DNA of 64,000 bases from Aquabacterium sp029268225 (GCF_037482285.1 NZ_JBBEYB010000012.1:1-64000), one strand, 5' to 3'; shown: positions 43,291 to 52,286, counted from the stretch's first letter. Numbers and translations are program-made. The notes: a model not told the origin generated them from the sequence alone.

Positions 43291-44535
43291 ATGAACACCC
43301 AGGATCTGAAAATGACGCGCCGCACCATCTTGAAGAGCGCAGCCGCTGCCGGCGCAGTGGGCGCTGTGCCCGGACTGCAGTCCGCCGTCTGGGCCGCAGG
43401 CTCGGACAAGCCCGAGCTGACCGAGGTGAAGATCGGCTTCATTCCGCTGACCGATTGCGCCTCGGTGGTGATGGCCTCGGTGCTGGGCTTCGACAAGAAG
43501 TACGGCGTCAAGATCATCCCGACCAAGGAGGCCTCGTGGGCCGGCGTGCGCGACAAGCTCGTCAACGGCGACCTGCACATGGCCCATGTGCTGTACGGCC
43601 TGGTCTATGGCGTGCACCTGGGCATTGGCGGCCCCAAGAAGGACATGGCCGTGTTGATGGGTCTGAACAACAACGGGCAGGCCATCACGCTGTCGAAGGC
43701 GCTGGCCTCGAAGGGTGCGGTCGACGGGCCCTCGCTGGCCAAGCTGATGGCGCGCGAGAAGCGCGAGTACACCTTTGCGGGCACCTTCCCCACCGGCACG
43801 CACGCGATGTGGATGCACTACTGGCTGGCGGCCGCGGGCATCAATCCGCTGTCGAGCGCCAAGCTGATCACGGTCCCACCGCCGCAGATGGTGGCCAACA
43901 TGCGCGTGGGCAACATGGACGGCTTCTGCGTGGGCGAACCGTGGAACCACCGCGCGATCATGGACGGCATCGGGGTGACAGCCAACACGACACAGGACAT
44001 CTGGCAGGACCACCCCGAGAAGGTGCTGGGCTGCACGGGCGAGTTCGTCAAGCAGTACCCGAACACCGCCCGCGCCGTGATGATGGCGGTGCTGGAAGCC
44101 GGTCGCTGGATCGACGCCGGCCTGCAGAACAAGCTCAAGATGGCCGAGACGATCGCGGCGAAGTCGTACGTGAACACGGGCGTTGATGCGATCAACCAGC
44201 GCATCCTGGGCCGTTACCAGAACGGCATGGGCAAGACCTGGGACGACCCCAACCACATGAAGTTCTTCAACGACGGCAAGGTGAACTTCCCCTACCTGTC
44301 GGATGGCATGTGGTTCCTGACACAGCACAAGCGCTGGGGCCTGCTGAAGGCACACCCGGACTACCTGGGTGTGGCCAAGCAGATCAACCAGATCGAGTTG
44401 TACAAGCAGGCCGCCAGCGGTCTGGGCATCTCGGTGCCCAAGGACCCGATGCGCACCAGCAAGTTGATCGATGGCGTGGTCTGGACGGGCAAGGACCCGG
44501 CCAAGTACGCCGACAGCTTCGCCATCAAAGCCTGA
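43291..44535 (+). CDS. nrtA: Nitrate/nitrite ABC transporter substrate-binding protein (NrtA family)
   Basis: This 414-aa extracytoplasmic binding protein belongs to the NrtA/CmpA family. It has a twin-arginine signal (MTRRTILK, followed by an Ala-rich segment and cleavage near VWAAG), so it is exported folded. Family strings are KIGFIPLTDCASVVMA, WAGVRDKLVNGDLHMAH, TFPTGTHAMWMHYWLAAAGI and NMRVGNMDGFCVGEPWN. Its cytoplasmic homologue NasS lacks a signal, which argues that this is the transporter component. It is first in a three-gene operon behind the NasT-type leader. Confidence 0.9.
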   Translation: MNTQDLKMTRRTILKSAAAAGAVGAVPGLQSAVWAAGSDKPELTEVKIGFIPLTDCASVVMASVLGFDKKYGVKIIPTKEASWAGVRDKLVNGDLHMAHVLYGLVYGVHLGIGGPKKDMAVLMGLNNNGQAITLSKALASKGAVDGPSLAKLMAREKREYTFAGTFPTGTHAMWMHYWLAAAGINPLSSAKLITVPPPQMVANMRVGNMDGFCVGEPWNHRAIMDGIGVTANTTQDIWQDHPEKVLGCTGEFVKQYPNTARAVMMAVLEAGRWIDAGLQNKLKMAETIAAKSYVNTGVDAINQRILGRYQNGMGKTWDDPNHMKFFNDGKVNFPYLSDGMWFLTQHKRWGLLKAHPDYLGVAKQINQIELYKQAASGLGISVPKDPMRTSKLIDGVVWTGKDPAKYADSFAIKA

Positions 44536-44553
44536 GACTGAAAGGAGCCCATC

Positions 44554-45462
44554 ATGGTCAGTGCCGTCTTTCACAGCCCCTCGGAGGTCGATGACGCCGT
44601 GCCGGCGACAGCCGCCTCCCCCGCGCAGATCGCGCCTGCGCCCGTACAGAAGGCGGCGCCGGCCTCTGGGTCATCTCCCGCCAAACCGCCGGTGGACTGG
44701 GTGGGGTGGGCCTTGCGCACGGTCTCCCCGCTGGCAGGCATCGCCCTGCTGATCGGCGTGTGGGCCCTGCTGACGCACAACAGCAGCACCTTCCCCACGC
44801 CGCTGGCAACCTGGCAGGCTGCCGTCGAGCTGTTCGCCGATCCGTTCTACAGCAACGGGCCGAATGACCAAGGCATCGGCTGGAACATCCTGTTCTCGCT
44901 GCAGCGCGTGGGCATCGGCTTCGGTCTGGCGGCGCTCGTCGGGATCCCCCTGGGCTTTCTGATCGGACGCTCGCAGATTGCCAGCAGCATGCTCAACCCC
45001 ATCATCAGCCTGCTGCGTCCGGTCTCACCCCTGGCCTGGTTGCCGATTGGCCTGCTGGTGTTCAAGTCGGCCGACCCCGCGGCCATCTGGACGATCTTCA
45101 TCTGCTCGATCTGGCCGATGATCATCAACACCGCCGTGGGTGTGCAACGCGTGCCCGAGGACTACCTGAACGTGGCCAAGGTGCTGAACCTGAGCGAGTG
45201 GAAGATCACCACCAAGATCCTGCTGCCCTCGGTGCTGCCTTACATGCTGACGGGTGTGCGCCTGTCGGTGGGCACGGCCTGGCTGGTGATCGTGGCGGCC
45301 GAGATGCTGACCGGTGGCGTGGGCATTGGCTTCTGGGTGTGGGACGAGTGGAACAACCTCAATGTCCAGCACATCCTGATCGCCATTTTCGTGATCGGCA
45401 TCGTCGGCCTGCTGCTGGAGCAGGGGCTGGTGGCCATCGCCAAGCGTTTCAGCTTTGAATGA
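44554..45462 (+). CDS. nrtB: Nitrate/nitrite ABC transporter permease
   Basis: The 302-aa inner-membrane permease has an N-terminal Ala/Pro-rich cytoplasmic stretch of about 45 aa, then about six TM helices. The EAA-type loop is INTAVGVQRVPEDYLNVAKVLNLS. LRPVSPLAWLPIGLLVFKSADPAAIWTIF matches NrtB/SsuC permeases (residues about 155-182). It lies 18 bp after nrtA and 24 bp before the ATPase gene. Confidence 0.92.
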   Translation: MVSAVFHSPSEVDDAVPATAASPAQIAPAPVQKAAPASGSSPAKPPVDWVGWALRTVSPLAGIALLIGVWALLTHNSSTFPTPLATWQAAVELFADPFYSNGPNDQGIGWNILFSLQRVGIGFGLAALVGIPLGFLIGRSQIASSMLNPIISLLRPVSPLAWLPIGLLVFKSADPAAIWTIFICSIWPMIINTAVGVQRVPEDYLNVAKVLNLSEWKITTKILLPSVLPYMLTGVRLSVGTAWLVIVAAEMLTGGVGIGFWVWDEWNNLNVQHILIAIFVIGIVGLLLEQGLVAIAKRFSFE

Positions 45463-45486
45463 CCTGAACCCTCACAGGAGCACGTG

Positions 45487-46287
45487 ATGACCCAATTCAT
45501 CGACATCCATCGCGCCGAAATGGTGTTCCACACCAAAAAGGGTCGCTTCCATGCCCTCAGTGACATCAACCTGGGCATTGCCAAGGGCGAGTTCATCACC
45601 CTGATCGGTCACTCGGGTTGCGGCAAGTCCACCTTGCTCAACCTGATCGCTGGCCTGCTGACGCCCACGCAGGGCGGGCTGATCTGCGATGGCCGCGAGA
45701 TCGCTGGCCCTGGGCCGGAGCGGGCGGTGGTCTTCCAAAACCACTCGCTGTTGCCCTGGCTGAGCTGCCACGACAACGTCTACCTGGCGGTGGAGCGGGT
45801 GTTCGGCGGCAAAGAAAGCAAGGAGCAACTCAAGCAGCGCGTGGCCGACGCCCTGGCGCTGGTCGGCATGAGCCACGCCACGCACAAGCGACCGCACGAG
45901 ATCTCGGGCGGCATGAAGCAGCGCGTGGGCATCGCCCGAGCGCTGGCCATGGAGCCCAAGGTGCTGCTGATGGACGAGCCCTTTGGCGCCCTGGACGCCC
46001 TCACCCGCGCCCACCTGCAAGACGAGCTGCTCAAGATCGTGGCCAAGGCGCACTGCACCGTGGTGATGGTGACGCACGATGTGGACGAGGCAGTGCTGCT
46101 GTCGGACCGCATAGTGATGATGAGCAACGGTCCGGCCGCCACGATTGGCGAGGTGCTGCCCGTGCCCCTGGCGCGCCCGCGCAACCGCGTGGCACTGGCC
46201 GAGGACCCCACTTACATCGCCTGTCGCAAGGCGGTGCTGGACTTTCTGTACACGCGGCACGGCGTGGCCGACCGTCAGGCGGCCTGA
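45487..46287 (+). CDS. nrtD: Nitrate/nitrite ABC transporter ATP-binding protein
   Basis: The 266-aa ATPase has Walker A GHSGCGKST, a Q-loop, signature ISGGMKQR, Walker B VLLMDEPFGALDA and switch histidine VTHDVDEA. It lacks the extra NrtA-like domain of cyanobacterial NrtC, so it matches NrtD/NasD-type subunits. I use the ATG at 45487; a GTG directly before it is possible. The operon ends here with a strong terminator. Confidence 0.92.
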   Translation: MTQFIDIHRAEMVFHTKKGRFHALSDINLGIAKGEFITLIGHSGCGKSTLLNLIAGLLTPTQGGLICDGREIAGPGPERAVVFQNHSLLPWLSCHDNVYLAVERVFGGKESKEQLKQRVADALALVGMSHATHKRPHEISGGMKQRVGIARALAMEPKVLLMDEPFGALDALTRAHLQDELLKIVAKAHCTVVMVTHDVDEAVLLSDRIVMMSNGPAATIGEVLPVPLARPRNRVALAEDPTYIACRKAVLDFLYTRHGVADRQAA

Positions 46288-46417
46288 GCAGAACGTCCGC
46301 TGCAGTCAAGGTGCCTGGCACATGGCTTGCATGATCCCCGTCGATCACCTGATTCGCCAGAGCCGGGTGGTCTTCCTCAGCGGGGGTCTGCGGTCCGCGA
46401 AAATACCGCCGACCTCT

Positions 46418-47236
46418 TTACGCCTTTCGGTCTTCGGATCGGAAGGCGTTTTTTTGCGCCATGCCCCAAAACAGCGCACCCACCAGGATCATGGGGACGC
46501 ACAGCCACTGGCCCATGCTCATGTTGAAGGTGAGCAAGCCCAGAAAGCTGTCGGGCTCGCGGAAGTACTCGGCCGTGAAGCGGAACACGCCATAGCCCAT
46601 CAGGAACATGCCCGACACCGCGCCCAGAGGACGCGCACGGCGCGCATACAGCCACAGCAGCACGAACAGCAGCACGCCCTCCAGGCCGAACTGATAAAGC
46701 TGCGAGGGATGACGAGCGATGTCCGTGCCGGATTGAGGGAAGACCATGGCCCAGGGCAAACTGGGATCGGCCGCCCGCCCCCACAACTCCCCGTTCATGA
46801 AGTTGCCGAACCGGCCGGCCGCCAGACCGATGGGCACACAGGGCGCCACCAGGTCGGCGACCTCGAAAAAGTGTCGGCCCTGACGCTTGGCATAGATGGC
46901 CAGCGCCGTGATCACGCCCAGCAGGCCCCCGTGAAAGGCCATGCCCCCTTGCCACACGGCGAGGATCTCGGACGGATGGCTGAAGTAATAGCCGGGCTTG
47001 TAGAACAGCACATAACCCAGGCGCCCCCCGAGCACGACCCCCATCACGCCGAAGAACAGCACGTCTTCGACCATCTGGCGATCCCACCCGCGTTGCGCGA
47101 AGAAGGGTTGCTTGGCCCGGGCACTGGCCAGCAGGTAGAACAGGGCAAAGGCCGCCAGGTAGGTCAGCCCGTACCAGTGCACCTTGAGCGGCCCCAGGGC
47201 AATGGCGATCGGATCGAATTGAGGGTGAATCAGCAT
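46418..47236 (-). CDS. lgt: Prolipoprotein diacylglyceryl transferase
   Basis: Lgt attaches diacylglycerol from phosphatidylglycerol to the lipobox cysteine. The 272-aa protein has about seven TM helices. It has the Lgt signature GRFGNFMNGELWGR and the conserved HGGLLG motif (GGMAFHGGLLGV). Its last ten codons coincide with the plus-strand terminator of the convergent nrt operon. It is followed on its strand by no clear terminator of its own. Confidence 0.96.
   Translation of the reverse strand: MLIHPQFDPIAIALGPLKVHWYGLTYLAAFALFYLLASARAKQPFFAQRGWDRQMVEDVLFFGVMGVVLGGRLGYVLFYKPGYYFSHPSEILAVWQGGMAFHGGLLGVITALAIYAKRQGRHFFEVADLVAPCVPIGLAAGRFGNFMNGELWGRAADPSLPWAMVFPQSGTDIARHPSQLYQFGLEGVLLFVLLWLYARRARPLGAVSGMFLMGYGVFRFTAEYFREPDSFLGLLTFNMSMGQWLCVPMILVGALFWGMAQKNAFRSEDRKA
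46420..46455 (+). terminator. Terminator of the nrt operon, inside the lgt 3' end
   Basis: A 13-bp stem allowing G-U pairs (46420-46432 with 46437-46449) is closed by a TTCG tetraloop and followed by seven T (46449-46455). It overlaps the final codons of convergent lgt, so coding and terminator constraints are shared. Confidence 0.88.
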
Positions 47237-47275
47237 GGCCCGAACGATAGCGCAAGTCTGCGACCGTTCGCGTCA

Positions 47276-48037
47276 TCAGGACGACGGGCCAGCCTCCGGC
47301 TGCGTCAACTGCTCGCGGATCATGCGCATGAGCAGATCGTCGAAGGTGTAGAAGCCGTGGGGTCGCTTGCTGAGTTCGCCCAGTGCAAAGGCCGCGCCGG
47401 TCCCGAAGGCCTCGCGACGGATGGATTCGTGGGTGATGCGCACGGTCTGATATGGAAAGCCGAAGATGACCTCGTGCACCCCGACGATGCCGCCCAGGCG
47501 CAAGGAGGTGATGCGGCCATCCTCCAACTCCAGGCTCTGGGCGATCTTGCGGGCGGTGCCGGACACCTCGGGCTTCTCGCGGAAATGCTGCTCCAGGATC
47601 TCGACATCCGCAAACGGCGCGATGCCACGCAGCATGCGCGCCGACAGGATCAGGAAGTTGATGCCCAGCGTGATGTTGGGCGAGCACAGCACGCGGGCCT
47701 GCTCGCCCAGGGTGCGGGCGTAGGCCAAGTCCTCATCGCTGTAGGCGGAGATGGCGCTGACCAAGGTGAGGTGGCGCTTGCGAACCTCCTCGCCGTAGAG
47801 GTGAATCGACTCGGCCGTCGAGAAGTCAACCAGGGCATCGACCGGATGGGCGTCCAGCCACTCGCCGAAGTTGCCCTGCGACATCGCGAAAACAGGCAGT
47901 CCCAGCGGCTGCGGCTGCCCTTCCGGTACCGGGTTGCGCTTGGCAATCCAGACCAGGTCGAACCGGGGATCCTGCCTGAGAACCTCCGCAACCGCCTGCC
48001 CAGCCTTGCCGTAGCCTACCAATCCCACTTTGATCAT
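47276..48037 (-). CDS. DapB-like dihydrodipicolinate reductase family protein
   Basis: The 253-aa protein has a Rossmann start (KVGLVGYGKAGQAV) and a DapB-type C-terminal domain (SPNITLGINFLILSARML). The catalytic segment reads EQHFREKPEVSGTA where canonical DapB has the form AHHRxKxDAPSGTA. The first His and the Lys are kept, but the second His is Phe and the DAP triplet is replaced. It is probably a divergent paralogue and may not be the lysine-pathway enzyme. I start at the ATG at 48037; an upstream in-frame start at 48079 overlaps the operator-like region. A perfect palindrome lies 44 bp upstream. Confidence 0.8.
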   Translation of the reverse strand: MIKVGLVGYGKAGQAVAEVLRQDPRFDLVWIAKRNPVPEGQPQPLGLPVFAMSQGNFGEWLDAHPVDALVDFSTAESIHLYGEEVRKRHLTLVSAISAYSDEDLAYARTLGEQARVLCSPNITLGINFLILSARMLRGIAPFADVEILEQHFREKPEVSGTARKIAQSLELEDGRITSLRLGGIVGVHEVIFGFPYQTVRITHESIRREAFGTGAAFALGELSKRPHGFYTFDDLLMRMIREQLTQPEAGPSS

Positions 48038-48080
48038 GTGCTTCTCCTCATTCGATATCGACACGCCTTGCTCATGCAAT

Positions 48081-48098
48081 TACATTTGTGCAAATGTA
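48081..48098. promoter_or_regulatory. Perfect 8-2-8 palindrome upstream of the DapB-like gene
   Basis: TACATTTG-TG-CAAATGTA is an exact inverted repeat in AT-rich DNA 44 bp before the DapB-like ATG. Size and symmetry suit a MarR-type dimer. A marR gene lies just beyond on the same strand. The link to that regulator is inference. Confidence 0.55.
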
Positions 48099-48115
48099 CA
48101 TGTTTCAAGATGATG

Positions 48116-48153
48116 AAGCAAAAAAAAAGGGCCTGCGGTGAAGCAGGCCCTTC
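48116..48153 (-). terminator. Terminator after the marR gene
   Basis: A 10-bp perfect stem (48127-48136 with 48143-48152) has a 6-base loop and is followed on the minus strand by a long T-run (A-run 48119-48128 on plus). It separates marR from the DapB-like gene. Confidence 0.85.
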
Positions 48154-48233
48154 AAGACACTCCATATCACTGGTGTTGCAACGACGCGGGTTCGCGCCTT
48201 CGTTACCTCGCCATTATATTGTGACAAATGCTT

Positions 48234-48749
48234 TCACAGCTCAGCCAAGGGTGTTTGTGCAGCCACCCCGACCTCTTCCACGCCGAGCTGGGCAATCAGT
48301 TGACCCAGATCCGCATGCAAACGCGCCAAGGTGTCGGCATCAAGCCGCTGCAAGGCATCGGGCAACAAGCCTGCGAAAGGCCCGTGGGTGTTGGTCAGCA
48401 AGGCATGGCCTTCCGGCGTGGCATGGAGGTGCACGACCCGACGGTCGTCCTCGTCGCGCGCGCTGCGGATCAGACCCTTTTTCACCAGAGCGCGTACCAG
48501 GTTGCTCGCTGTGGACTGGTGGATGTCCATGGCGTGCGCCAGCGCACCCACCTCGGTACCGGCGTGGCGCGACACAATGCTCAGCGCCCACAACTGCGCC
48601 CCGCCCAGCCCGGACTGGGACTCGACACGCTGGAAGTGAGACTTGACGGCGTTGAACACCACGCGGAACTGCCGCAAGACGATGGCAGCCTCCGGGGCGA
48701 GCGCCACCGAATCGGACTCGGAATCTGACGGAAGGCTGAGTCTGGACAT
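48234..48749 (-). CDS. MarR-family transcriptional regulator
   Basis: The 171-aa protein has a winged helix-turn-helix at about residues 50-115 (AGTEVGALAHAMDIHQSTASNLVRALVKKGLIRSARDEDDRRVVHLHATPEG, residues about 60-112) with the DxDRR wing typical of MarR. I start at the ATG at 48749 (MSRLSLPSD); ATG 48773 is also in frame and would overlap clcA's start. It diverges from clcA with 22 bp between starts, so it may control clcA or itself. The ligand is unknown. Confidence 0.85.
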   Translation of the reverse strand: MSRLSLPSDSESDSVALAPEAAIVLRQFRVVFNAVKSHFQRVESQSGLGGAQLWALSIVSRHAGTEVGALAHAMDIHQSTASNLVRALVKKGLIRSARDEDDRRVVHLHATPEGHALLTNTHGPFAGLLPDALQRLDADTLARLHADLGQLIAQLGVEEVGVAAQTPLAEL

Positions 48750-48771
48750 GAAAACCTGTAGTGAATGAAAC

Positions 48772-50112
48772 ATGACGCCGCCCGACACCCCACCTGACGA
48801 GACCGCCGAACACGCCAAGGAACTGGCCGATTGGCGCCCCTGGGCCGCGCGCGCAGTGGTGCTGAGCTTTGCCACCCTGGCGGGTCTGAGCGTCGTGCTG
48901 CTGACCTGGCTGAGCGAACATGCACTGGCCGCATTTTTCGCGCTGACAGCATACTCGCCCTGGCTGGCTTTGGCTTGGACACCGGCGGTGACCGCTGCCC
49001 TGGTGTGGTGTACTAACCGCTATTTTGCCGGTGCGGCGGGCTCGGGCATTCCCCAGGTGCTGGCCGCGCTTGATGTGCAGACGCCTCCCGGGCAACGTCA
49101 CCTCTTCATTTCGCTGAAGCTGGCGGCAGCCAAGATCGTGCTCACGGTGGGCGGCCTGTTGGCTGGCCTGGCCACGGGCCGTGAAGGCCCGTCGGTTCAG
49201 GTGGGCGCCGGCATCATGCACGCCGCCCGCCACTGGTTGCCCCAGCGCAGCAGCATCAACGACCATGGCCTGATCGTGGCTGGCGGCGCTGCGGGCATTG
49301 CGGCGGCGTTCAACACCCCCCTGGGCGGGGTCATGTTCGCCATCGAAGAGCTGTCACGCCGCCCCGAGCATCGCTCCAGCGGCCTGTTGATCGCGGCCAT
49401 CGTGCTGGCGGGCCTGATCGGCATGTCGGTGTTCGGCAACGTCAGCTATTTCGGTCAGATCTCGGTGGGGGACTTTGGCTGGTCGGCGCTGTGGCCCGGC
49501 CTGTTGATCGCGGTGGCCACGGGCTTGTTGGGCGGTTTGTTTGCGCGCCTGCTGGTGCAGGCCGCGCGCGGCGGCACCGATCGTTTCAGTCGGTGGCGGC
49601 AACGCTACCCGGTGCGCTTTGCGGCGGGCTGCGGGCTGGCCGTGGCCATCATCGGGGTGGTCAGCCAGGGCGCCTCGTCGGGCAGCGGCTACGACGCCAC
49701 GCGCGCCCTGCTCGAAGGCCAAGACCCGACCAATGGGTTTTATGTGCCCTTGCGCTTCATCGCCACCTGGCTGTCGGCGTGGAGTGGTGTCCCTGGTGGC
49801 GTGTTCGCACCCGCCCTCGCCTTGGGTGCGGGCATCGGCAACGAGATCGCCCAGCTGACCGGGCACCTGAACACGCCCGCGCTGATCGCGCTGGGCATGG
49901 CCGGTTTTCTGGCGGCCGTGACGCAGGCCCCGATCACGGCCTTCATCATCGTGATGGAAATGATCGAAGGCCATGGACTGGTGCTCAGTCTCATGGCCTG
50001 CAGTGTGGTCGCCAGTGGCGTGTCGCGGCTGATCAGCCCGCCGATGTATGGCGCGATGGCAGCGGCTCAGCTGAAACGGCTGAGCCGCCCGCCACCTGAC
50101 GCTCAGCGCTGA
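48772..50112 (+). CDS. clcA: CLC-type chloride channel / Cl-/H+ antiporter
   Basis: This 446-aa membrane protein has the CLC selectivity motifs GSGIPQ, GREGPSVQ (with the gating glutamate) and GGVFAPALALGAG. An internal FAIEELSRR carries the glutamates that act in proton coupling in bacterial antiporters. There is no CBS domain, as in E. coli ClcA. The presence of both gating and proton-path glutamates favours exchange rather than channel activity. It ends with a 10-base overlap into convergent ilvD. Confidence 0.9.
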   Translation: MTPPDTPPDETAEHAKELADWRPWAARAVVLSFATLAGLSVVLLTWLSEHALAAFFALTAYSPWLALAWTPAVTAALVWCTNRYFAGAAGSGIPQVLAALDVQTPPGQRHLFISLKLAAAKIVLTVGGLLAGLATGREGPSVQVGAGIMHAARHWLPQRSSINDHGLIVAGGAAGIAAAFNTPLGGVMFAIEELSRRPEHRSSGLLIAAIVLAGLIGMSVFGNVSYFGQISVGDFGWSALWPGLLIAVATGLLGGLFARLLVQAARGGTDRFSRWRQRYPVRFAAGCGLAVAIIGVVSQGASSGSGYDATRALLEGQDPTNGFYVPLRFIATWLSAWSGVPGGVFAPALALGAGIGNEIAQLTGHLNTPALIALGMAGFLAAVTQAPITAFIIVMEMIEGHGLVLSLMACSVVASGVSRLISPPMYGAMAAAQLKRLSRPPPDAQR

Positions 50113-51953
50113 AGCTGGGTGATGTCGCGCACGGCGCCGGTGTCGGCCGAGGTCGTCATCAGGGCGTAGGCCTGCAACGCGGCCGAGACCACGCGCTCAC
50201 GGTTGGCGGGCTTCCAGGCGGCCGAGCCCTTGGCCTCCATGGCGGCACGGCGAGCGGCCATGGAGGCGTCGCTGATGGCCAGATGGATGCGGCGGTTCGG
50301 AATGTCGATCTCGATGGTGTCACCGTCTTCAACCAGGCCGATGGCGCCGCCCTGGGCCGCTTCCGGCGAGGCGTGGCCAATCGACAGGCCCGAGGTGCCA
50401 CCCGAGAAGCGACCGTCGGTCAGCAGTGCGCATTCCTTGCCCAGGCCACGGCTCTTCAGGTAGGACGTGGGGTAGAGCATTTCCTGCATACCCGGGCCGC
50501 CCTTGGGACCTTCGTAGCGGATGATGACCACATCACCGGCTTGCACTTCCTCGCCCAGGATGCCTTCAACGGCATCTTCCTGACTTTCGTACACGCGGGC
50601 CTTGCCGGTGAACTTCCAGATGGACTCGTCCACACCGGCGGTCTTGACGATGCAGCCCTTCTCGGCGATGTTGCCGTAGAGCACGGCCAGGCCGCCGTCT
50701 TGCGTGAAGGCGTGTTCCTTGGAGCGGATCACACCCTTTTCACGGTCGAGGTCGAGGTTCTTCCAGCGGCTGTCTTGCGAGAAGGCCACCTGGGTGGGCA
50801 CGCCACCGGGCGCGGCCTTGTAGAAGTGGTGCACGGCCTCGTCGTTGGTGACCTTGACGTCCCACTGGGCGATGGCGTCGGCCATGGTGCGGCTGTGCAC
50901 GGTGGGCACGTCGGTGTGCAGCAAGCCGCCACGGGCGAGTTCACCCAGGATGGCCATGATGCCGCCGGCGCGGTGCACGTCTTCGATGTGGACATCGGGC
51001 ACGGCCGGGGCGACCTTGCTCAGGCAAGGCACCTTGCGCGACATGCGGTCGATGTCGGCCATGGTGAAGTTGACGCCGGCTTCGCGGGCGGCAGCCAACA
51101 GGTGCAGCACGGTGTTGGTCGAGCCGCCCATGGCGACGTCGAGCGCCACGGCGTTTTCAAACGCCTGGAAGGTGGCGATGTTGCGCGGCAGCGCGGTTTC
51201 GTCGTCTTGCTCGTAGTAGCGCTTGGCCAGCTCGACGATGGTGCGGCCAGCCTTGCGGAACAGCTGCTCGCGGTCGGCGTGGGTGGCCAGCGTGGTGCCG
51301 TTACCCGGCAGGGACAGACCCAGGGCTTCGGTCAGGCAGTTCATGGAGTTGGCCGTGAACATGCCCGAACAAGAACCGCAAGTGGGGCAGGCGGAACGCT
51401 CAACGGCGGCCACTTCCTCGTCGGAGCAGCTCTTGTCAGCAGCCTTGACCATGGCGTCCACCAGGTCAAGGGAGATGACCTTGCCTTCGAGCTTGACCTT
51501 GCCGGCTTCCATCGGGCCGCCGGAAACGAAGATCACGGGGATGTTCAGGCGCAGCGCGGCCATCAGCATGCCCGGGGTGATCTTGTCGCAGTTGGAGATG
51601 CACACCAGCGCGTCAGCGGTGTGGGCATTGACCATGTACTCGACGCTGTCAGCGATCAGGTCGCGCGAGGGCAGCGAATACAGCATGCCGCCGTGACCCA
51701 TGGCGATGCCGTCGTCGACCGCGATGGTGTTGAATTCCTTGGCCACGCCACCGGCGGCCTCGATCTCGCGGGCGACCAGTTGGCCCAGGTCCTTCAGGTG
51801 CACGTGGCCGGGCACGAACTGGGTGAAGCTGTTCGCGATGGCGATGATCGGCTTCTCGAAGTCACCGTCCTTCATGCCGGTGGCACGCCACAGGGCACGG
51901 GCACCGGCCATGTTGCGGCCGGCGGTGGAGGTACGGGAACGGTACTGAGGCAT
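50103..51953 (-). CDS. ilvD: Dihydroxy-acid dehydratase
   Basis: IlvD (616 aa) dehydrates dihydroxy acids to 2-keto acids in branched-chain amino acid synthesis. Cluster ligands are in CISNCDKITPGM (C122) and CPTCGSCSGMFTANSMNC. The GRFSGGTSGLSIGHASPEAAQGG signature lies near the C terminus (residues about 515-540). Its length matches the E. coli-type 4Fe-4S enzyme. Confidence 0.97.
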   Translation of the reverse strand: MPQYRSRTSTAGRNMAGARALWRATGMKDGDFEKPIIAIANSFTQFVPGHVHLKDLGQLVAREIEAAGGVAKEFNTIAVDDGIAMGHGGMLYSLPSRDLIADSVEYMVNAHTADALVCISNCDKITPGMLMAALRLNIPVIFVSGGPMEAGKVKLEGKVISLDLVDAMVKAADKSCSDEEVAAVERSACPTCGSCSGMFTANSMNCLTEALGLSLPGNGTTLATHADREQLFRKAGRTIVELAKRYYEQDDETALPRNIATFQAFENAVALDVAMGGSTNTVLHLLAAAREAGVNFTMADIDRMSRKVPCLSKVAPAVPDVHIEDVHRAGGIMAILGELARGGLLHTDVPTVHSRTMADAIAQWDVKVTNDEAVHHFYKAAPGGVPTQVAFSQDSRWKNLDLDREKGVIRSKEHAFTQDGGLAVLYGNIAEKGCIVKTAGVDESIWKFTGKARVYESQEDAVEGILGEEVQAGDVVIIRYEGPKGGPGMQEMLYPTSYLKSRGLGKECALLTDGRFSGGTSGLSIGHASPEAAQGGAIGLVEDGDTIEIDIPNRRIHLAISDASMAARRAAMEAKGSAAWKPANRERVVSAALQAYALMTTSADTGAVRDITQLQR

Positions 51954-52031
51954 GGAGGGGCTCCGGGCTGGTGGGTTCTCTGTGAAAGAACAATTTTAGC
52001 CCGCGCCCATTCCCCCTGATGCCCGATACCC

Positions 52032-52286
52032 TTACTTGCGACGATCCCGCTTCAGTCCCAGTGCATCGATGGCTTTCTGACGGCGGGCATCACGACGCTG
52101 ATCGTCACGTTCCATCGCTTTGCGACGGGTGTAACCCGTGGCATCACACCAAGTCCACCACGCCACGGCCAGAGCGAAAGGCAGCAGCAGCATCAACCAG
52201 TCGTCTGCCCAAGTCCAACTGCCCACGGGTCCGATCCCGAAGAACTGCATGAGCACCATCACGACGCCAATTGCAACCAACCACAT
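52032..52286 (-). CDS. Small Trp-rich membrane protein
   Basis: The 84-aa protein has two TM helices (MWLVAIGVVMVLMQFFGIGPV and WLMLLLPFALAVAWWTWCDATG) and a strongly basic tail (RRKAMERDDQRRDARRQK). This matches a small protein family restricted to Burkholderiales and relatives and annotated as 'small Trp-rich protein'. Five tryptophans lie within 84 residues. I start at the ATG at 52286. Function is unknown. Confidence 0.8.
   Translation of the reverse strand: MWLVAIGVVMVLMQFFGIGPVGSWTWADDWLMLLLPFALAVAWWTWCDATGYTRRKAMERDDQRRDARRQKAIDALGLKRDRRK

Noticed and set aside
46145..48646. An 833-codon plus-strand frame across lgt, the DapB-like gene and marR
   Set aside because: It crosses three minus-strand genes, two terminators and a palindrome, and has no domain signature.
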